53,640 bases of DNA from Intrasporangiaceae bacterium (lineage in GTDB: Bacteria > Actinomycetota > Actinomycetes > Actinomycetales > Dermatophilaceae), in contig JAJPIW010000022.1 in NCBI GenBank assembly GCA_021324575.1, positions 1 to 53,640 on the forward strand, read 5' to 3'. A model generated the notes under the pieces. It ran no database searches and was not told the origin of the DNA. It saw nothing but the letters and a program-made list of their open reading frames with translations. The translations under genes were made by a program, and so were the position numbers. Shown in pieces: positions 47,749-53,640 of this stretch; position 1 is the stretch's first letter; each line of letters begins with the position of its first letter.

Positions 47749-47778
47749 ACTTAGCCTAGGTAACTAGTTGGGCTAAGT
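47749..47778. promoter_or_regulatory. MarR-type operator
   Basis: ACTTAGCC (47749-47756) and GGCTAAGT (47771-47778) are exact inverted arms around 14 bp that include AACTAGTT, itself a palindrome. It lies 20 bp before the MarR start codon, over the expected promoter, so autoregulation of the MarR-MFS operon is likely. Confidence 0.7.
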
Positions 47779-47797
47779 AGTTCTGAGGAGGTCCCGT

Positions 47798-48241
47798 ATG
47801 CCGGTCACGCAGCAACCGCTGTCGCCCGCGGCGCTCAGCCGGGTCGCCGGCGACCTACGGCTCGCCTGTATGCGAATCTCGCGTCGCATTCGGTACGAGA
47901 GCGCCGACTCCATTGCGCCACACCAGTTCTCGGTGTTGGCGCGGCTGGAGAACCAGCCCCGGACCCCACGCGAGCTCGCCGACATCGAGAAGGTCAGCGG
48001 TCCGAGCATGACCCGCACGACCTCCACGCTCGTCGACGACGGGCTCATCGAGCGCACCGACGATCCCACCGACCGACGCTCGGTGATCCTGTCGCTCACG
48101 CCACACGGCATACGGACTCTCAAGGCAGTTCGCCGTCAGCGCGAGGCCTGGATGACCGAGCGCCTGCGTGCCCTGACCCCCGCCGAGCAGCAGGTCCTCG
48201 TGGAGGCGACCGTGATCCTGGAGCGGGTGGCCGGCGCGTGA
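47798..48241 (+). CDS. MarR-family transcriptional regulator
   Basis: A 147-residue winged-helix repressor. APHQFSVLARLENQP leads into the recognition helix region (SGPSMTRTTSTLVDDGLIER), and the wing is DPTDRRSVILSLTPHG. A strong Shine-Dalgarno sequence (GAGGAGG) precedes the ATG. The downstream MFS gene starts with GTG inside this gene's stop codon, so the regulator and transporter form an efflux-type operon. Confidence 0.93.
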   Translation: MPVTQQPLSPAALSRVAGDLRLACMRISRRIRYESADSIAPHQFSVLARLENQPRTPRELADIEKVSGPSMTRTTSTLVDDGLIERTDDPTDRRSVILSLTPHGIRTLKAVRRQREAWMTERLRALTPAEQQVLVEATVILERVAGA

Positions 48242-49512
48242 GCCCGACGTTCGCCTCGCTCTCGGTCCGCAACTACCGGTGGTGGGCCTCGGGCGCCTTC
48301 GTGTCCAACATCGGGACCTGGATGGGCCGGGTCGCCCAGGACTGGCTCGTCCTCACCGTCCTCACGGACCACTCCTCGACGGCGCTCGGTGTCGTGACCG
48401 GGCTCCAGTTCCTGCCGTTCCTGCTGCTCGCGCCGTTCGCCGGCGCCTTCGTCGACCGGCGGGACAAGCGGCGCATCCTGCTGGTCACCCAGACCCTGCT
48501 CGCAGTGACCAGTCTGCTGCTCGGGCTGCTCGTCGTCAGCGGCCACGTGACGCTCTGGGAGGTCTATGCGCTCGCGCTGATCCAGGGCATCGTCACGGCC
48601 GTCGACAACCCGGCCCGGCAGACCTTCGTCTCCGAGGTCGTGCCCAAGGCCGTTCTCGCCAACGCGGTCTCGCTCAACAGTGCGTCGTTCAACGCCGGCC
48701 GGCTGATCGGCCCGGGCGTCGCCGGTCTGCTCATCGCGGCGATCGGCACCGGGCCGGTGCTGCTCATGAACACAGGGAGCTTCGTCTTCGTCCTCCTCGC
48801 CCTCCTCGGGCTCGACCGGCGTCAGCTGCACCCCTCCGGGCCGCCGCGCGGGCGGGGGAGCGTGCGCGAGGGGCTGGGCTACGTGCGGCGCCGCCCGGAC
48901 CTGCTCCTCGTCATGTTCCTCATCTTCGTCCTCGGCACCTTCGGGATGAACTTCCAGATCACCATGGCGCTGATGGCGACCTCCGTGTTCCACAAGGGGG
49001 CCGGCGAGTACGGGCTGCTCGGGTCGGTCATGGCGGTCGGGTCCCTGTCCGGCGCGCTGCTGTCGGCACGGCGCAACGCCCCGCGGCTGCGGATCATGCT
49101 GCTGGCCCTCGTCGGCTTCGTGGTCGCGGCGGCTGCTGCATCGGTGGCGCCCACGTATGCCGTGTTCGCGATCCTGCTCGTGCCGGTCGGTCTGGCCTCG
49201 CTCACCGCCATGACGACGGCCAACACCCTCGTCCAGACTCGCGTCGACCCGGACATGCGCGGCCGGGTCATGGCGCTGTACATGGCGATCTTCGCCGGCG
49301 GCACGCCGTTCGGGGCACCGCTCATCGGCTGGATCGGCGAGGCCTTCGGTGCCCGTTGGACGATCGCCGTCGGGTCGGCCGCGGTGGCGCTCGCCCTGGT
49401 GGTCGTCGGGGTCTGGCTGGCCCGGCACCAGAATGTGCGCGTGAGCTATGAGTCCCAGCGCCGGCCGCGCCTCGCCGTCACGACCGGTCCGATGGTCGAG
49501 GTCACCCAGTGA
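48238..49512 (+). CDS. MFS exporter (EntS/TMS05-like)
   Basis: A 424-residue permease with twelve hydrophobic helices. The N-terminus NYRWWASGAFVSNIGTWMGR and VTAVDNPARQTFVSEVVP are characteristic of the EntS/TMS05 exporter group, and FAGAFVDRRDKRRILL is its motif A. It probably expels a toxic or signalling compound under MarR control. A GTG start overlaps the MarR stop codon by 4 bp. Confidence 0.9.
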   Translation: MSPTFASLSVRNYRWWASGAFVSNIGTWMGRVAQDWLVLTVLTDHSSTALGVVTGLQFLPFLLLAPFAGAFVDRRDKRRILLVTQTLLAVTSLLLGLLVVSGHVTLWEVYALALIQGIVTAVDNPARQTFVSEVVPKAVLANAVSLNSASFNAGRLIGPGVAGLLIAAIGTGPVLLMNTGSFVFVLLALLGLDRRQLHPSGPPRGRGSVREGLGYVRRRPDLLLVMFLIFVLGTFGMNFQITMALMATSVFHKGAGEYGLLGSVMAVGSLSGALLSARRNAPRLRIMLLALVGFVVAAAAASVAPTYAVFAILLVPVGLASLTAMTTANTLVQTRVDPDMRGRVMALYMAIFAGGTPFGAPLIGWIGEAFGARWTIAVGSAAVALALVVVGVWLARHQNVRVSYESQRRPRLAVTTGPMVEVTQ

Positions 49513-49595
49513 CGCCTCGTTTCCGTCGCATGATGACGTTGGTGGTGCTCGCGGTGGTCGTCCTCATCGCGGCATACGCCGCTCTGCGTTCCTGA
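49509..49595 (+). CDS. 28-residue single-helix membrane microprotein
   Basis: A GTG at 49509 overlaps the MFS stop codon in GTGA, the same junction type as MarR-MFS, and opens 28 codons. The product has a basic start (TPRFRRMM) and a hydrophobic helix (TLVVLAVVVLIAAYAAL). It is very short, but its coupling and topology suggest a real third gene of the operon, perhaps a partner of the transporter. No family is recognised. Confidence 0.55.
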   Translation: MTPRFRRMMTLVVLAVVVLIAAYAALRS

Positions 49596-49615
49596 CGCTC
49601 AAGGCTCGCTGAGAG

Positions 49616-51001
49616 TCAGAGCTTCTGCAGGCTGGTCCAGGGCAGGTCGACGTTCTGGGTGAGGCCGAGCACCGAGACGAGGAGGGTGGCCACCTTCTTG
49701 GTCGGGTCGACGGCAGTGATCTTGCCGGTGAGCCCGAGCAGGGTCCCGGAGAGGATCTTGACGGTGTCCCCCACCGCGACGGGCGGGGCCGGCACCGACG
49801 GGAGTGCCGGAGCAGTCCTGCTGGCCGAGGGCTTGGCGGACGGCTTGGTGGAGGGCTTGGGCAGGAGGCCGTTGATGATCGAGGTGACGGGTGCCAGTGG
49901 GTCGGAGCTGCCGCTCCCGGACGTCGACGGTCCCGGGAGGAGTGGCTTGGTCGTGCCGGTCGAGCCCGGCTGACCGGTCGTGGTGCTGCCCTTCGTCGCG
50001 GGCTTGGTGGGCTTCGGCTTGGTGCTCGAGGAGGTCGACGAGCCCGATGCGCTGGACGTGGGGGAGGCGGTGCCGGTCGGGCCGTTGCCGCCGTACTGGG
50101 ACTCGGTGCGCTGGTCGCCGCTCGGCAGGAACGGTGTGAGGCCGTAGATCGAGGCCGGGATGAGGCCGTTCGGGATGACCGTGACGCCACCGCGGTAGGC
50201 GTCGGCGTAGCCGGTCACCTCGCGGACGTAGTCCATCGAGTTGTTGTAGCGCAGGATGGCGCTCGTCAGCCCGGCCGGTGTCGCCAGGTCGGCATGGCCG
50301 GAGCAGAGGTAGACGGCGGTCGCCGCTGCCGCGTCGTTGAGGTCCTGCGGGTTGGCCCGGCCGTCCCCGTCGGCGTCGACGCCCACCGCGCGCCAGGTAC
50401 CGGGGATGAACTGCATCGGCCCGACGGCGCGGTCGTAGGTGGTGTCGCGGTCGTAGACCCCGCGGTCGGTGTCGCGGATCAGGGCCGTCCGGTTGTTGCC
50501 GTTGAGGGGGAGGCCGAAGATGCCGGGGAGGGTGACGCCCCCGGTGTCGATGACGTTGCCGCCCCAGCGGCCGTGGTCGCTCTCGACCTTGCCGATGCCG
50601 GCGATGAGCGCCCAGTCGATCTTGCACAGTGGTGCGGCGGTGGCCAGGATGTCGGCGGCGTTCTTGTATGCCGCCAGCGCGGCCGCGGGGATGCCACCCC
50701 CGGCCGCGGTGCCGGTCGTCGTCAGGCCGCTCGTCGGCAACGCCGGGGTCTCGGTGAGGATGCCGCCCTGCTGGGCCGAGGTCACGGCGCCCGGTCCCTC
50801 GATCGGGGGGAGCGGTGGCAGGGCCTGGACACCGTCGGCCTGGGTCACGGCATACGGAGGGATCTGGATCAGCCCGTGGTGCCTGGTGGAGGCGCTGCTG
50901 GGTGTGGAGGCCACGGCATACCCGCCGCCGCCGACGATGGCGAGCAGGGCCGCCCCCGCGACGACGCGACGGGACAGCCGAGGGATCCGCAGGACCTTCA
51001 T
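49616..51001 (-). CDS. Lytic transglycosylase with C-terminal KOW domain
   Basis: An exported cell-wall hydrolase of 461 residues. It has a signal or anchor segment (RRVVAGAALLAIVGGGGYA), a proline-rich spacer, and an MltB-like transglycosylase domain at about 105-275 with IAGIGKVESDHGRW (catalytic Glu), VGPMQFIPGTW and DADGDGRANPQDLNDAAAA. A Ser/Thr/Pro linker (about 300-405) follows. Residues 408-461 (GDTVKILSGTLLGLTGKI, then VDPTKK, VLGLTQNVDLPW) resemble the NusG-type KOW domain, which is not expected outside the cell. A GTNAC direct repeat lies upstream. Confidence 0.9.
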   Translation of the reverse strand: MKVLRIPRLSRRVVAGAALLAIVGGGGYAVASTPSSASTRHHGLIQIPPYAVTQADGVQALPPLPPIEGPGAVTSAQQGGILTETPALPTSGLTTTGTAAGGGIPAAALAAYKNAADILATAAPLCKIDWALIAGIGKVESDHGRWGGNVIDTGGVTLPGIFGLPLNGNNRTALIRDTDRGVYDRDTTYDRAVGPMQFIPGTWRAVGVDADGDGRANPQDLNDAAAATAVYLCSGHADLATPAGLTSAILRYNNSMDYVREVTGYADAYRGGVTVIPNGLIPASIYGLTPFLPSGDQRTESQYGGNGPTGTASPTSSASGSSTSSSTKPKPTKPATKGSTTTGQPGSTGTTKPLLPGPSTSGSGSSDPLAPVTSIINGLLPKPSTKPSAKPSASRTAPALPSVPAPPVAVGDTVKILSGTLLGLTGKITAVDPTKKVATLLVSVLGLTQNVDLPWTSLQKL

Positions 51002-51030
51002 GCCCCGTTCAACGAGGCTCGGACGCGTAG

Positions 51031-51046
51031 GTTACGCGCCAGTCAC
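51031..51046 (-). promoter_or_regulatory. MtrA-like direct repeat upstream of the transglycosylase gene
   Basis: On the minus strand, GTGAC (51046-51042) and GTAAC (51035-51031) lie 11 bp apart, as in the repeat before the first Rpf-like gene. TAACCT within it could also act as a -10 hexamer, about 30 nt before the ATG. Confidence 0.45.
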
Positions 51047-51061
51047 CTTGGGGCAGCGACC

Positions 51062-52374
<1,313 letters not shown>

Positions 52375-52393
52375 AGTGAGCCTCCTGGGCGCG

Positions 52394-53380
52394 TCAGGCG
52401 GCACGGCGCCGTCGCCGGACGATGGCCCGGGCCTGGTCGTACCGCTCGCCCATGACCCGCGGGCGGTCGAGCTCGGGCCAGACCACACGAAGGAAATGTA
52501 TGCCGGTCTGGTCCGAGACCTGTGTCTCACGGCGCTTCTCGGCGAGGACGACCTCGGTCGCGCTCTTGCCCATCCGGGTGTACTTGGCCAGCCCGTCGAA
52601 CTCGGTGGCGATCGGGTCGTCATCATCGACGAAGTCCAGCAGGTAGGAGGTGCTGCCGACGCGCACCTCGACCTGAGGGGTCGAGTGGATCCCGAGCAGC
52701 CGGTGCAGGTGCGCGGTCCGGGTCTCGCCCACCGACTCGTGCCGGCCGTCACGATGTCGGAGCAGCGCTCGGGTGGCGACGATGCCCGGGTGCCGTTTGT
52801 GCCGTTGCAGCTCGGCGGCGATCTCCTCATCGGTGACCAGGCCGAGCCGCAGTGCGTGGTCGGCCGCGACGAGCGCGTCGAAAGCCATGACCGTGGGGTC
52901 GCGGGCTCCGGCGCCGAGCAACCCGGTCTCGACGACTGCCTGCGCCACGGGCACGGTTGCCAGGCCGCCGGCCGCCTCGATCTGCATGTCCCCGCCGACG
53001 GCCGGATGAAGCACGGCTCCGGTGCGGTGCCGCGAGTGGTCGTCGCGCACCCGCTGCAGCTGCACGGTGTCCAGGTCGGAGCGCCAGAGGTCGATCCCAT
53101 GGAGGGCGAGCGCCGAATAGTGGCTCGCGACCACCCGTCCGTCGAAGGACCTCAGCAGTGCCGTGGTCGTCAGCGCGTGCATGAACCGGGCCCGGGCGAA
53201 CGGGTCCGGCTCTTCCCATGGGGCATTCTCGAGAGGGGGCTTCACGGCATACCAACCCCGGATGAGGCGCCGGAGCTGCCCCTCGCGCTGCAGAGTGCGC
53301 AGGGCGGGCGGCCCGAGGCCGCCAGCCTCGGCCTCGGCCGCGCTCACGACGCCGTTGACGGCAACTTCCCACAGGTCCAT
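52394..53380 (-). CDS. AbiEi-antitoxin-like protein with DUF559-like C-terminal domain
   Basis: A 328-residue protein of a type frequent in actinobacteria. The N-terminal half resembles the AbiEi antitoxin winged helix (LRTLQREGQLRRLIRGWYAV, then ASHYSALALHGIDLW). The C-terminal third has an endonuclease-like pattern (YLLDFVDDDDPIATEFDG, then Lys-rich AEKRRETQVS and a Trp-Pro segment), as in DUF559/Vsr-like folds. No AbiEii-type toxin gene lies beside it within the window. Palindromic repeats flank it on both sides. The role may be defence or DNA repair (inference). Confidence 0.7.
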   Translation of the reverse strand: MDLWEVAVNGVVSAAEAEAGGLGPPALRTLQREGQLRRLIRGWYAVKPPLENAPWEEPDPFARARFMHALTTTALLRSFDGRVVASHYSALALHGIDLWRSDLDTVQLQRVRDDHSRHRTGAVLHPAVGGDMQIEAAGGLATVPVAQAVVETGLLGAGARDPTVMAFDALVAADHALRLGLVTDEEIAAELQRHKRHPGIVATRALLRHRDGRHESVGETRTAHLHRLLGIHSTPQVEVRVGSTSYLLDFVDDDDPIATEFDGLAKYTRMGKSATEVVLAEKRRETQVSDQTGIHFLRVVWPELDRPRVMGERYDQARAIVRRRRRAA

Positions 53381-53490
53381 CAGCTCAGCCTGCCCGATTT
53401 CGGCAACCCTCGCTGGAGCCCTGTGGACAACTCCGGCGACAGCGCGGCATACGTCATCGGCCAGGTCGGCGAAGGCGGCCCGACTCAGCG

Positions 53491-53556
53491 CAGGTTGGTT
53501 CTCTCAGCACAGGTTGCACCCCGTGCTGAGAGAACCAACCTCTGCTAGCAGAGGTT
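53491..53556. repeat. Nested palindromic repeat, site 4
   Basis: A hairpin with perfect 19-nt arms (AGGTTGGTTCTCTCAGCAC and GTGCTGAGAGAACCAACCT) around AGGTTGCACCCC, followed by the palindrome CCTCTGCTAGCAGAGG. It lies upstream of the AbiEi-like gene, oriented as a partner to site 3. Confidence 0.85.
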
Positions 53557-53583
53557 GCGGCAAGGGTCGGGGCGGGCGCCTGG

Positions 53584-53640
53584 TCAGGCGGCGGGGGCGC
53601 GGTAGCCCTGGACGTCCTCGACGGGGCGGGGGCCCGGTCC
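53584..53640 (-). CDS. C-terminal end of an unidentified gene (partial)
   Basis: A minus-strand frame runs from the window edge to a TGA at 53584-53586, giving 18 codons that end in EDVQGYRAPAA. The following repeat at 53491-53556 would suit the region beyond a gene end. The fragment is too short to name. Confidence 0.4.
   Translation of the reverse strand, partial: GPGPRPVEDVQGYRAPAA

Noticed and set aside
52394-53380. Complete AbiE toxin-antitoxin system
   Set aside because: Only an antitoxin-like domain is seen, joined to a nuclease-like half; no nucleotidyltransferase toxin gene is adjacent within the window.

Overview
High-GC actinobacterial chromosome, most likely a Micrococcales member of the Intrasporangiaceae type (inference). 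The evidence is the roughly 70 percent GC composition, OtsA/OtsB trehalose synthesis, two secreted resuscitation-promoting-factor-like proteins, a WXG100 protein, actinobacterial families (DUF3263, DUF3349, DUF3027, DUF2530, DUF4031), a HelD-type helicase, and many start codons placed 6-7 nt behind a TANNNT hexamer. No prophage, insertion sequence, plasmid function or CRISPR array was seen. The region is chromosomal and mostly housekeeping.

Layout. 1-573 has no recognised gene but carries two inverted copies of a 56-nt hairpin element. 574-2740: otsBA. 2826-5042: CBS protein and membrane Ser/Thr kinase. 5138-7082: two Rpf-like cell-wall hydrolases. 7190-8260: PEP-mutase-family enzyme and acyl-CoA-binding protein. 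8381-13359: five-gene sugar/polyol operon with ATGA overlaps (FGGY kinase, class II aldolase, PfkB kinase, zinc dehydrogenase, DeoR regulator). It is followed by a 72-nt near-perfect palindrome. 13491-17741: amidohydrolase and NCS1 permease divergent from a LacI regulator with a clear operator. 17779-17851: tRNA-Thr. 18060-22767: beta-oxidation-type genes, a GDSL hydrolase and uracil-DNA glycosylase. 22798-27433: MFS, HAD, PLP decarboxylase, luciferase-like oxidoreductase, DUF3263. 27462-29687: PiT phosphate transporter operon with a three-repeat PHO box. 30113-31741: groEL under two CIRCE operators. 31988-32146: possible 30-codon gene with its own hairpin terminator. 32351-36855: WXG100, DUF4031 and NUDIX proteins, HD hydrolase, HelD. 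36918-40453: HtrA protease, sensor kinase and response regulator. 40521-44558: DUF4190 protein, HMG-CoA lyase, anchored protein, aldose epimerase. 44519-52198: MFS, Csp, DUF3027, DUF2530, MarR/MFS, a lytic transglycosylase carrying a KOW domain, and serC. 52394-53380: AbiEi-like protein flanked by palindromic repeats.

How the genes fit together. Three themes recur. The first is cell-wall remodelling: two Rpf-like proteins and the transglycosylase, with GTNAC-N6-GTNAC boxes upstream of two of them. The second is nutrient uptake and catabolism under local repressors (DeoR, LacI, MarR) or phosphate control. The third is protein quality control and stress (GroEL, HtrA, trehalose).

The least explained signals are an octamer, GTATGCCG/CGGCATAC, seen about 70 times in genes and gaps alike; a family of nested intergenic palindromes with compensatory stem changes; and the fusion of a NusG-like KOW domain to an exported lytic transglycosylase.
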